This document shows, piece after piece, positions 25,842-33,527 of a stretch of DNA of 53,251 bases. Where the stretch lies: contig CALKHN010000080.1 in NCBI GenBank assembly GCA_937991535.1, positions 1 to 53,251 on the forward strand, in the 5' to 3' direction. Each line of letters begins with the position of its first letter. Positions within the stretch are counted from its first letter, which is position 1. Below the pieces are notes generated by a model. The model saw only the letters and a list, made by a program, of their open reading frames with translations. It ran no database searches and was not told where the DNA came from. Origin of the DNA: an uncultured Sphingobacteriales bacterium (GTDB taxonomy: Bacteria > Bacteroidota > Bacteroidia > Chitinophagales > Chitinophagaceae). The position numbers and the translations under genes were made by a program.

Positions 25842-26339
25842 TTAATTGTACTTCATTGCCGGATAGCCCAAAAGCCTTCTCCATAAAGCGATTTGTCCAA
25901 TACAATTTGCTTCCCGGTAAGTGCAGAAAGTGATGAGGTCATAGTAAGTCATGCTCATACCCGGCATCATCTCAAAAGATTCATTAAGCTTTTTATCATC
26001 TGCGTTAATCAGCGCTTCTCTTAAAACAGGTGTAATGTTTTCCCAGTCTTTTTTAAATACAGCCAGTGAAGGATAAGTAATATCATCCTGTATCCCTTTG
26101 TTGTCTTTAAAAAGCTCATGCGCCGATTGTTTAAGGTCTGCGCCGAGCAGGTTCGCTATTTCGTACCGTTGTTCCACCAGGCTTCCGGTAAGCCAGGCCA
26201 TATGATTGGCATTTGTATTGAGCCGCTTATGCCTGTCTTCCTCGGAGAGTCCTTCAATGGCATTCGCAAAAAACGTTGTTTGCATATCATAGAGCACAAC
26301 GATAGAAAACATCCGGTTGCTGACTGTTTTTGTTTCCAT
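25842..26339 (-). CDS. DinB family protein with an altered C-terminal metal site
   Basis: A 165-residue DinB-like protein. The first conserved His (H46 in NANHMAWLTG) is present. The C-terminal motif reads YREANCIGQIALWRRLLGYP where homologues have HExYHxGQ, so two of the usual three His ligands are Arg and Cys. It may bind metal differently or have lost it. It is the first gene of a likely two-gene unit with the VOC protein. Confidence 0.78.
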   Translation of the reverse strand: METKTVSNRMFSIVVLYDMQTTFFANAIEGLSEEDRHKRLNTNANHMAWLTGSLVEQRYEIANLLGADLKQSAHELFKDNKGIQDDITYPSLAVFKKDWENITPVLREALINADDKKLNESFEMMPGMSMTYYDLITFCTYREANCIGQIALWRRLLGYPAMKYN

Positions 26340-26501
26340 ATTGATTTTAATTTTATTATTGATTTACATTTCAAAATCTTTCCGGGTCTTATTGTTCCGG
26401 CAGTTGTTTAATCCACAACAAACCTAAAATCATTAATTGGTGTATGGGAGGGGTATCTACGGCAATTTGAGGGGTTGCATGCGACAATGCTTATTAAGTA
26501 A

Positions 26502-26693
26502 GAGGAACTTGCCGAACTTTTCGCTCTTAAAAACCAGGGGCAGGTGTTGTACACTTCTTCCAAAAAAGACAATGTCGAATCAGCGATTAATCATATGGTT
26601 CATCATCGCGGGCAATTAACCGTATATATGCGCCTGAATAATATCCCCGTGCCTTCTATTTACGGACCTTCAGCGGATGACAGAGGATTTTAG
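26502..26693 (+). pseudogene. Remnant of a DinB family gene (C-terminal part)
   Basis: The frame from 26502 to the TAG at 26693 reads EELAELFALKNQG, then NHMVHHRGQLTVYMRLNN, then IPVPSIYGPSADD. That is the typical end of a DinB protein, including its H-x3-HHRGQ metal motif. A stop codon precedes it at 26499-26501 and no start codon or N-terminal half is found in the 546-bp gap. The gene has lost its 5' portion. It lies next to an intact, diverged DinB gene on the opposite strand. Confidence 0.75.
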
Positions 26694-26772
26694 CCCACAT
26701 ATCCCTACCTTCCTTCAAACTGAGCGGCTTAAAAAACGAATGCAAAACTTTTGAAGTTGTAACCGTTATACA

Positions 26773-26794
26773 GGGAAATACCAATTTCCCTTTT
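26773..26794 (+). terminator. Terminator-like hairpin after the DinB remnant
   Basis: GGGAAAT (26773-26779) pairs with ATTTCCC (26784-26790) around an ACCA loop, followed by TTTT. It may be the old terminator of the decayed gene. Confidence 0.55.
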
Positions 26795-26885
26795 CGCCGT
26801 GTTTGCAAACCAACCGCATATCTTTGGTGAATCTTTACGTTATAGTTTTTAACAAGGGTAAAAATTTAGGGTTGCTGCGCAACCT

Positions 26886-27509
26886 TTGCTCAGCAAACCC
26901 CGTAATATAATAACAATAAAGTTTATAAGCGGTTTGGAACAACTGTTACATCTGATAAAGGGCTGTGCTGCCAATGATGCGAAATGTCAGAAGGTTTTTT
27001 ACGAAAAATACCTGGGATTTGCATTAAAAACGGTATACCGTTATCTCAGTTCCTATGAAGTCGCCGCCGAAGTTACGAACGATGCTTTCATAAAGATATT
27101 CCGGGCTTTCGGCAAATTTGAATATCTGCATGCCGCCAATGTGGAAAGTTTATTGATGGCATGGATGCGCAGGATAGTAATTAATACGACAATAGACCAT
27201 ATACGCGTAAACCAGGCACAAAAAAAGTATCAATCTATAACGGAAGAAGCATGGAACGGACATGAAGCGGAAGTGAGATCAGATGAGCAGTTGCTGTATA
27301 AAGAAATTATTGAACTGATAAGAAAGCTAAGTCCTTCATACAGGGCAGTGTTCAACATGTATGTAATTGACGGTTATTCGCACCAGGAAATCGGGAAGAT
27401 ACTGGGCATATCCGTTGGTACATCAAAATCGAACCTTGCCAGGGCCAGGGCGTTTCTGCAAAAATACCTTGTAAAAGATAATAAGGACAATGTGTTATGT
27501 TTTACCTGA
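26886..27509 (+). CDS. ECF-type RNA polymerase sigma factor
   Basis: Up to 207 residues, with sigma region 2 (KVFYEKYLGFALKTVYRYLS, VTNDAFIKIFRAFGKFE) and region 4 (LSPSYRAVFNMYVIDGYSHQEIGKILGISVGTSKSNLARA, the last part being the helix-turn-helix). It redirects RNA polymerase to a specific regulon. No ATG lies near the N-terminus. The frame opens with TTG at 26886, and TTG at 26933 (LEQLLHLIKGC) better fits the family. The following gene overlaps it and encodes a membrane-anchored protein that may act as its regulator. Confidence 0.82.
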   Translation: MLSKPRNIITIKFISGLEQLLHLIKGCAANDAKCQKVFYEKYLGFALKTVYRYLSSYEVAAEVTNDAFIKIFRAFGKFEYLHAANVESLLMAWMRRIVINTTIDHIRVNQAQKKYQSITEEAWNGHEAEVRSDEQLLYKEIIELIRKLSPSYRAVFNMYVIDGYSHQEIGKILGISVGTSKSNLARARAFLQKYLVKDNKDNVLCFT

Positions 27510-28873
27510 AGAATGATGATATGGAAGAGCTTTTCCGTAAAGCTGCGGAAAACTATGAGGTGGATGCCCAAAAGGCGTTTGACTGGGAAAGGGTGCATGC
27601 CAGTTTGCACAGCGAACAAAGTTTGCCGGAAGGAGGCAAAAAGAAAAAACGCCGGTTTATTTTCTGGTGGTTCCTGTTGTTCCCTGCCGGGTGGATGGCC
27701 CATAATACCTGGGAAAAAAACTTTAATAAACGCCCCCTGAAAAATGCAGGTGAAATTACTTACCAACAACCCGGCGCCACTAAAATGCAGCCTGGTGGTA
27801 CAGTGCATGGCATTGATTTTACAAACGAAGATAAGCCAAAGCCGGGCAGCAGTTCCGCAGGCGATCCAACCGGTAACAGTTCTTTGATAAAAGATATAAA
27901 CAATACCAGCATTTTACGCGCGTCCGGTAACGTAAGCAACGGACTGAACGGAGTGCCGGTAGAACCTGATCCGGACAATAAAAACACCTATGATAAAGCA
28001 ACAAAAGCGATCGCTCTACCTTATGTTAATACGAATTCTCAGTATGAAGCCAGCTACCAGGATAGGTTGGGAAATATGCAGGACAAAGCAGGAGAGTCAT
28101 TAAGGGGTTTGTCGTATGCGCCTGCTTTGCTCCTGCAAAAAGTGGCTATCAGCAACAGGGTGTTACCCATGCTAACAGTTGAACAATATTTAATGAATAA
28201 CCGTGCAGTCGGGGTAACTGAGGCGCTTCAGCAGGATCCGTCGCAGCAACAAATCAAGCCGGTTCCATCCTTAACTCAAGACCGTTACTTTTATGTGCAG
28301 GTGCTGGTATCTCCCGATATAAGCACGGTTAAGTTTCAAAAAATATCGGGTTTAGGATATAGTGCGGGGCTATTGTTCGGTTACCGGTTTAGCAGGCGGT
28401 TGAGTGTGGAAGCAGGAGCATTATGGGAAAAGAAGCTATACTATACCAAAGGTGAGTATTTCGACAAAGCCAAACTGGGTCAATACTGGAACAATGCAGA
28501 AATTTATTCGGTTGACGGGAATTGCCGTATGATCACTATACCGGTTAATGTGCGTTATAATTTCAGTGCCGGTAAAAAGAACGACTGGTTCGTTACGGGT
28601 GGCATGTCTTCTTATTTGGTGAATAAAGAATATTACGATTACACCTATGAATATTACGGCGATGTGCATACAAGAGGGTATACATACAAAGAAAGTTCAC
28701 AAGCCTGGATGGCAGCTATAAACCTGGGGGTGGGATATGAACGACGTATTGGGAAATCATTTCAGTTTCGTATAGAACCTTATTTCAGGTTGCCTCTTTC
28801 CGGCATGGGCAAGGGTAATCTCTCACTAAACAGTGGTGGTATATTTATAGGTATCGGAAAAAAAATCCATTAA
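27497..28873 (+). CDS. Membrane-anchored protein with C-terminal beta-barrel-like domain, possible anti-sigma partner
   Basis: A 458-residue protein. The N-terminal 45 residues (MEELFRKAAENYEVDAQKAFDWERV) look cytoplasmic and like the short N-terminal segments found next to ECF sigma genes. One transmembrane helix follows (RFIFWWFLLFPAGWMAHNTW, about 52-71), then a Gly/Ser/Asn/Pro-rich linker to about 240. A C-terminal barrel-like domain has alternating aromatic strands (YSAGLLFGYRF, SVEAGALWEKKLYY, FQFRIEPYFRLPL). The start overlaps the sigma gene by 13 bp; the ATG at 27521 is an equally likely start. An inner-membrane helix joined to an outer-membrane-type barrel is an odd design. Function unknown; a role in sigma control is inferred from context. 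Confidence 0.72.
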   Translation: MFYLKNDDMEELFRKAAENYEVDAQKAFDWERVHASLHSEQSLPEGGKKKKRRFIFWWFLLFPAGWMAHNTWEKNFNKRPLKNAGEITYQQPGATKMQPGGTVHGIDFTNEDKPKPGSSSAGDPTGNSSLIKDINNTSILRASGNVSNGLNGVPVEPDPDNKNTYDKATKAIALPYVNTNSQYEASYQDRLGNMQDKAGESLRGLSYAPALLLQKVAISNRVLPMLTVEQYLMNNRAVGVTEALQQDPSQQQIKPVPSLTQDRYFYVQVLVSPDISTVKFQKISGLGYSAGLLFGYRFSRRLSVEAGALWEKKLYYTKGEYFDKAKLGQYWNNAEIYSVDGNCRMITIPVNVRYNFSAGKKNDWFVTGGMSSYLVNKEYYDYTYEYYGDVHTRGYTYKESSQAWMAAINLGVGYERRIGKSFQFRIEPYFRLPLSGMGKGNLSLNSGGIFIGIGKKIH

Positions 28874-28896
28874 CCATAGCAATAGTATTGAAGTAT

Positions 28897-29307
28897 ATGC
28901 GAAAAAAAATTATTCTTTTTTTGGCAGTGGTGGTTGTGTGCCTTGCAGTAGCCTGGTACTGGTACAATAAGCCGCGGGAAGGCATAGCCGGCAAAGACAC
29001 ACAATTGACTGTGAGCGCCGCGCTTTTGTATGAAGGTTATAATACCGATGAGGCTGCGGCAAATGAGAAGTTTCTAAACAAAATAATTGAGGTTAAAGGA
29101 AAGGTGGCTGACGTTATCCTTAACGGCAATGATGCAGTGTTGATTCTGGGTATTCAGCCGGAGGGAGGTGGTATAAGCTGTTTTTTTTCACCTGCATCAG
29201 TTCTGGAAAATAATCATGTAAAAAAAGGAATGGAAATAGTAGTGAAAGGAAAATGCACGGGTTTTAATATGGATGTTAACCTAACCGATTGCATCATCAT
29301 TTTATAA
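28897..29307 (+). CDS. Membrane-anchored OB-fold protein (tRNA_anti-like)
   Basis: A 136-residue protein. An N-terminal membrane anchor (KKIILFLAVVVVCLAVAWYW) precedes an OB-fold of the tRNA_anti-like family, seen in IIEVKGKVADVILNGNDAVLIL and MEIVVKGKCTGFNMDVNLTDCIIIL. The domain name reflects resemblance to a nucleic acid-binding fold; for exported members no ligand is established. The ATG at 28897 is chosen over a TTG at 28888. It starts the row of envelope genes that continues to 31849. Confidence 0.75.
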   Translation: MRKKIILFLAVVVVCLAVAWYWYNKPREGIAGKDTQLTVSAALLYEGYNTDEAAANEKFLNKIIEVKGKVADVILNGNDAVLILGIQPEGGGISCFFSPASVLENNHVKKGMEIVVKGKCTGFNMDVNLTDCIIIL

Positions 29308-29319
29308 AATCTAAATCGT

Positions 29320-29691
29320 ATGATCCGTAGTCTTCTCTATATATGGGCTCTGATTCTTTTTGTTTCGGCTTTGGGCAGTTGTTCCAAAACATCCGAAGAT
29401 TTGCTGATAACAGCACAGCAATGCGATACCAGCGGCATGAAATACGGTGCAGATATTTTATCCATTGTTACAACCAACTGTTATTCCTGTCATGCCAATG
29501 GAATCGTAAATGGCAATGTTAGTTTAGATGGGTATGCCAACCTAAAAGCGCAGGCCGGTAACGGCAACCTGGTGGGCGTGATTACCCATGCCAGCGGGTA
29601 TCCTCCCATGCCTGACAACGGTGGTAAACTGTCTGATTGCGAGATCAATAAAATTAAGGCATGGATAGCAGCGGGAGCGAAGCAGGATTAG
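29320..29691 (+). CDS. Monohaem c-type cytochrome-like lipoprotein
   Basis: A 123-residue exported protein with a lipobox (LGSC, Cys21). It has one haem c attachment motif C54-Y-S-C57-H58 and a distal Met in YPPMPDNGG that can be the sixth ligand. The last segment CEINKIKAWIAAGAKQD is the usual C-terminal helix of such domains. It likely carries electrons at the outer face of a membrane. It lies 12 bp after the OB-fold gene. Companions downstream encode YceI, DUF5777 and Rieske proteins. Confidence 0.85.
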   Translation: MIRSLLYIWALILFVSALGSCSKTSEDLLITAQQCDTSGMKYGADILSIVTTNCYSCHANGIVNGNVSLDGYANLKAQAGNGNLVGVITHASGYPPMPDNGGKLSDCEINKIKAWIAAGAKQD

Positions 29692-29822
29692 GTGTGAGGT
29701 ATCAGCAGTCAGCTATCAGATGAGTAACTACTAATGATGGGATGACTACTCCTCCTTTGTACTGCTGATTGCCGACAGCCAGTTACTGACAGCTTTATCG
29801 GGTACGAGGTGTAAGGTAAAAT
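29692..29822. repeat. 7-bp repeats in both orientations
   Basis: GTGTGAG, GTATCAG, CAGTCAG and CTATCAG run from 29692 to 29719. Related units read CAATCAG, CTGTCGG, TAACTGG and CTGTCAG on the minus strand within about 29763-29793, and GTACGAG, GTGTAAG run on the plus strand just after. They fill the gap between the cytochrome and YceI genes and match the family at 10366-10484. Confidence 0.7.
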
Positions 29823-29843
29823 GAACACTTTAAAAAACAGTGC

Positions 29844-30389
29844 ATGAAGAAATTTATATTTTGTATCGGGTGTTGCGTACTGGTGATCTCATCGGCATCA
29901 GCACAAGTGTACATTACCAGAACGGGTGTTATCAACTTTTTTTCCAAAACACCCATGGAGGATATTAAGGCAGAAAATAACCAGGTATATGCCGCTGTTG
30001 ATCTTTCCAAAAAAACAATTGCTTTTTCTATGCTCATGAAAAGTTTTTTATTCAGGAAGGAACTGATGCAGGAGCATTTTAATGAAAATTATGTGGAAAG
30101 CGACAGGTATCCTAAATCCACTTTTAAAGGAACATTTACCGGCGATGTTGATTCGCAGAAGCCAGGTGTATACAATGTGCGGGCGCAGGGTGTGATTGCA
30201 CTGCATGGTGTGGAAAAATCTATTGATACTCCGGCAACCATTGAAATAACAGGAGACGGCTTGATGGGAATGGCCCGCTTTAGTCTTTTACCACAAGATT
30301 TTAATATCACGATCCCGGGAATTGTAAGAGACAAAATCGCCAAACAAATTGATGTGCAGGTGAATATTAGTTGCAAACCTGTAAAATGA
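29844..30389 (+). CDS. YceI family protein
   Basis: A 181-residue exported protein with a signal peptide (MKKFIFCIGCCVLVISSASAQ). Its YceI-like lipocalin-type barrel shows INFFSKTPMEDIKAENNQVYAAVDLS at the start, YPKSTFKGTFTG in the middle, and ALHGVEKSIDTPATIEI towards the end. YceI proteins bind long isoprenoid or amphiphilic molecules such as polyprenyl quinones. Placed between a c-type cytochrome and a Rieske protein, quinone binding would make sense, but this is inferred. Confidence 0.88.
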   Translation: MKKFIFCIGCCVLVISSASAQVYITRTGVINFFSKTPMEDIKAENNQVYAAVDLSKKTIAFSMLMKSFLFRKELMQEHFNENYVESDRYPKSTFKGTFTGDVDSQKPGVYNVRAQGVIALHGVEKSIDTPATIEITGDGLMGMARFSLLPQDFNITIPGIVRDKIAKQIDVQVNISCKPVK

Positions 30390-30501
30390 ACTATATGAAA
30401 CGCCCATGTAAAAGATTTAACACACATGGAAATATATCCCGGGGCGTTCTCCCGCAACGCCGGACAGGCATCCAACCAATAAAAACATTAAAAATATACG
30501 G

Positions 30502-31398
30502 ATGAAATATTATGCATTGTTTTTCTTTTTGTGTGCTGGCTTTGCTAAGATCGCAACGGCGCAGGATTCCAGTTTGCTCAATATGCTGGAGGATTCCATG
30601 ACGGTAAATAAAGAGACCGGTCATGTTACGGGAACATTCAAAGGCACGCATATCATCAATACACAATCTGTGGAAACGCCGGCTAAAGGGGTGCTGCTGT
30701 TTATGATCATGCATCGTTTTGGAAAAATAAATGAAGGGGGCTACGAATTTTTCGGATTAGACAACGCTACCATGCGTATGGGATTTGACTATGGGTTAAC
30801 CGACGAACTAACGGTGGGTATAGGCCGAAGCACTTTTCAGAAAACATATGACGGCTACCTGAAGGGGAAATTGCTGCGTCAATCGGAGGGCCCAGGCGGA
30901 CGTATTCCGCTTTCGGTTACCGCGCTGGCAGGTATAACGTACACTTCGCTGAGATACAGCGATAAGCCTTATCTGAATGCGAAGTACCGCACCAGTTATA
31001 CTTTGCAGTTGCTGGTAGCAAGAAAGTTCAGCAGGAATTTGTCCATACAATTATCTCCTGCTTACCTGCACTATAACCTGGTGCCGGCTGCGGCCGATAA
31101 AAATGATGTATTTGTATTGGGTATAGGAGGCAGAATGAAGATCACCAAGCGTTCGAGTATAAATGTTGAGTACAATTACCTGCCTGATAACCAGGTCAAT
31201 TCATTCAAGGTGTATAATTCATTTTCGGCCGGTTTTGACATTGAAACCGGTGGACATGTTTTCCAGGTGCATGTTACCAACTCCCAGGGCATGGTGGAGC
31301 CTTTGTTTCTCGGGCGTACTACCGGAAGCTGGGGCAAGGGAGATATTTATTTCGGCTTTAATATTTCACGGTCTTTCAATCTTTCTAAGAAACGTTAA
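30502..31398 (+). CDS. DUF5777 family beta-barrel protein
   Basis: A 298-residue exported protein with a signal peptide (MKYYALFFFLCAGFAKIATAQ). It is made mainly of amphipathic strands, for example ELTVGIGRSTFQKTYDGYL, YTLQLLVARKFSRNLSIQL and HVFQVHVTNSQGM, and ends in FGFNISRSFNL. I recognise it as the DUF5777 type, predicted to be an outer-membrane barrel. It shares its row with cytochrome c, YceI and Rieske genes, with a 112-bp gap after yceI and 22 bp before the Rieske gene. Confidence 0.78.
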   Translation: MKYYALFFFLCAGFAKIATAQDSSLLNMLEDSMTVNKETGHVTGTFKGTHIINTQSVETPAKGVLLFMIMHRFGKINEGGYEFFGLDNATMRMGFDYGLTDELTVGIGRSTFQKTYDGYLKGKLLRQSEGPGGRIPLSVTALAGITYTSLRYSDKPYLNAKYRTSYTLQLLVARKFSRNLSIQLSPAYLHYNLVPAAADKNDVFVLGIGGRMKITKRSSINVEYNYLPDNQVNSFKVYNSFSAGFDIETGGHVFQVHVTNSQGMVEPLFLGRTTGSWGKGDIYFGFNISRSFNLSKKR

Positions 31399-31420
31399 TT
31401 GTTCATCTTAAAAAATATAT

Positions 31421-31849
31421 ATGGAACGCAGGGATTTTCTTCATGACATCAGCCAGGCAACCGTAGCCATATGCGCGGGAAGTTTATTAGCAGCCTGTTC
31501 CAAATCGTCAGATAATAATGTTACAACTCCTCCGCCCGGAGGTGGCGGAGCTCTGGTTACTGCCAATCTCAATTCGGAGCTCACTTCAGTCGGAAGTTCA
31601 AAAACCAGCGGTAGTGTAATTGTTATAAGAACGGCGACCGGCAATGTGGCTGCCTCCTTTGTGGCTTTGAGCCTTATTTGTACGCATCAGCAATGCACGG
31701 TAAATTACGATGCAGGCGCCAGCGGATTCAAATGCCCTTGTCATGGCAGCGAATACAATATCAACGGAGGCGTAACCCAGGGACCAGCTCCATCATCATT
31801 GAAAAAGTATACCGTTACGGTTAATAACAATACACTGACGGTGCGTTAG
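31421..31849 (+). CDS. Rieske [2Fe-2S] protein, exported
   Basis: A 142-residue protein. The N-terminus MERRDFLHDI has a twin-arginine-like motif, and a lipobox-like LLAAC puts Cys26 as a possible lipid anchor. The Rieske domain has C87-T-H89 and C105-P-C-H108 as cluster ligands, with C92 and C107 placed for the usual disulfide. A Gly/Pro-rich linker (36-44) separates anchor and domain. Export in folded form by the Tat system fits a cluster-carrying protein. Its likely role is electron transfer with the c-type cytochrome upstream. No cytochrome b gene is present in the window. Confidence 0.9.
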   Translation: MERRDFLHDISQATVAICAGSLLAACSKSSDNNVTTPPPGGGGALVTANLNSELTSVGSSKTSGSVIVIRTATGNVAASFVALSLICTHQQCTVNYDAGASGFKCPCHGSEYNINGGVTQGPAPSSLKKYTVTVNNNTLTVR

Positions 31850-31950
31850 GTTGTGGTGTTGCAGGGGCGTGGGGTGCAGGGTGCAGGCAGGTTGCAAGGG
31901 TGCAGGTTGCAGGGCATAAAGTATAAGAACTTCCCCTGAAACCTGAAACT
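31850..31950. repeat. Degenerate 7-bp repeat array downstream of the Rieske gene
   Basis: GGTGCAG, GGTGCAG, GTTGCAA, GTTGCAG, GGCATAA and GTATAAG lie between 31873 and 31927, with some one-base or four-base slips. CTGAAAC units (GTTTCAG on the minus strand) follow near 31937-31950. They match the family at 10366-10484 and separate the Rieske gene from the convergent fucosidase. Confidence 0.7.
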
Positions 31951-31955
31951 GATTT

Positions 31956-33464
31956 TCAGGGTTGCGCCTGCTTATACAATCCAAATTCAGAGAGCGTAGG
32001 GTTTAGTCTTGACGACAGTATACGAAACCTCACTTTGTTTGCCGTTACCGGATCAAAGCGAATCAATCGTTTGTATCCCACCGTTGTACCTTTCGCAATT
32101 TCTTTCCATTCTTTTCCATCCTGGTATTCCAGAACAAAACGCTCAATACGCTGCCCGACACTGATGTTTTCCTGTAGCAGCAGCACATCAAAAGTTATAT
32201 TCTCTTTTAGCCTGAGTTCAATAACAGCCGTGGTATCATTTTTACCTGTGGTCCAATAGGTATCATAATCCTGGTCGAAAATGAGCTTCCCTTTGCTGCC
32301 AATAGTCAGTCTTGCTTTACTGGCAAGATTCACGGCAAAAGTTTCAGTAATCAATTTCTTCCATGCCATCAGATTTGCCACATCATTTTCATAAATCACT
32401 CCTCTTTTATCGGGTGGAATATTCAGCAGTAAAACTCCATTCCTCCCTACAGAACTATAGTAAATGTCAAGCAGTTTTTCAGGTGCCTTCACCTTGTCAT
32501 CTTCTTCGGCATGATAAAACCATCCCGGGCGTATGGATACATCTGTTTCTGCCGGATACCATACCAGTCCTTTTGCGTTCAGAATTTTTTCACGGCTGCC
32601 CAAATCATTACCGGTCATATCGCCCTGTGGCTTAAAAGCAAGGTCACGCTGTGAGCCCAAAGCAATTTCAGTCAGATCTAAATTGTTAGCAGGTACTACG
32701 CTCCATTCTGTCTCACGCCCGTAACCACTTTCTGTTCCTGCCCATCTTACATCCGGCCCCATAATAGCGATAGTGGCAGCGGGCTGCAGCTCACGTATAA
32801 GCTTATACCATCTCTCAAAATCATACACCTGCTTTTTCCCGTTGGGTCCCTCGCCGTTGGCGCCATCAAACCATACTTCGTCCACCCGCCCATAGCGGGT
32901 AAGCAACTCCGTGAGCTGTTCAACAAAAAAATCATTATAAGTGTCTGTTCCGTATACAGACGCATTCCTGTCCCACGGCGATAAATAAATACCAAAACCA
33001 ATGCCGTAAGCGCGGCAGGCGTCGGCTACTTCCTTTACCACGTCTCCTTTACCTTCTTTCCACGGGCTGTTTGCTACCGAATGGCTGGTGGTTTTTGTAG
33101 GCCATAAGCAAAAGCCATCATGGTGTTTGGCTGTAATGATCACTTGTTTAATACCGGCATTTTTTGCAGTGATCACCCATTGTTTGGCGTCCAATGCAGT
33201 GGGATAAAAAATTTGAGGATATTCTGTTCCGTCTCCCCACTCCTTATCGGTAAAAGTGTTGATGCCAAAATGAAAAAAGGCTGTCAGTTCCAGTTGTTGC
33301 CATCGCAACTGTCGTGGCGAAGGCGTTACATTAGCCGCTTTGGTAATAATATCTTTTTCCGTATCTCCCGGCTGTATCAGCGCATAGTTTTCTTTTGTTT
33401 CTTGGCCGAACATTGTATTGCACAATAGTGCAAATGCTAAAGTTATCAGGTTGTTCTTGTTCAT
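31956..33464 (-). CDS. Alpha-L-fucosidase, GH29 family
   Basis: A 502-residue exported glycosidase. A signal peptide (1-20) precedes a TIM barrel with HFGINTF, AKHHDGFCLWPT (HHDGF at 114-118) and the nucleophile Asp200 in VDEVWFDGANGEG. The C-terminal part after about residue 370 looks like a discoidin/F5-8C-type carbohydrate-binding domain (FVLEYQDGKEWKEIAKG, VRFRILSSRLNPTLSEFGLY). It should release alpha-L-fucose from glycans in the periplasm or outside. It is the last gene of a minus-strand row with two sulfatases, implying a sulfated, fucose-containing substrate. Confidence 0.92.
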   Translation of the reverse strand: MNKNNLITLAFALLCNTMFGQETKENYALIQPGDTEKDIITKAANVTPSPRQLRWQQLELTAFFHFGINTFTDKEWGDGTEYPQIFYPTALDAKQWVITAKNAGIKQVIITAKHHDGFCLWPTKTTSHSVANSPWKEGKGDVVKEVADACRAYGIGFGIYLSPWDRNASVYGTDTYNDFFVEQLTELLTRYGRVDEVWFDGANGEGPNGKKQVYDFERWYKLIRELQPAATIAIMGPDVRWAGTESGYGRETEWSVVPANNLDLTEIALGSQRDLAFKPQGDMTGNDLGSREKILNAKGLVWYPAETDVSIRPGWFYHAEEDDKVKAPEKLLDIYYSSVGRNGVLLLNIPPDKRGVIYENDVANLMAWKKLITETFAVNLASKARLTIGSKGKLIFDQDYDTYWTTGKNDTTAVIELRLKENITFDVLLLQENISVGQRIERFVLEYQDGKEWKEIAKGTTVGYKRLIRFDPVTANKVRFRILSSRLNPTLSEFGLYKQAQP

Positions 33465-33527
33465 CTTTCTAAATGTGGGCAGAGATTATATTTTTGTTTG
33501 CTGTAATAGAATATTTTATTGCTGATC

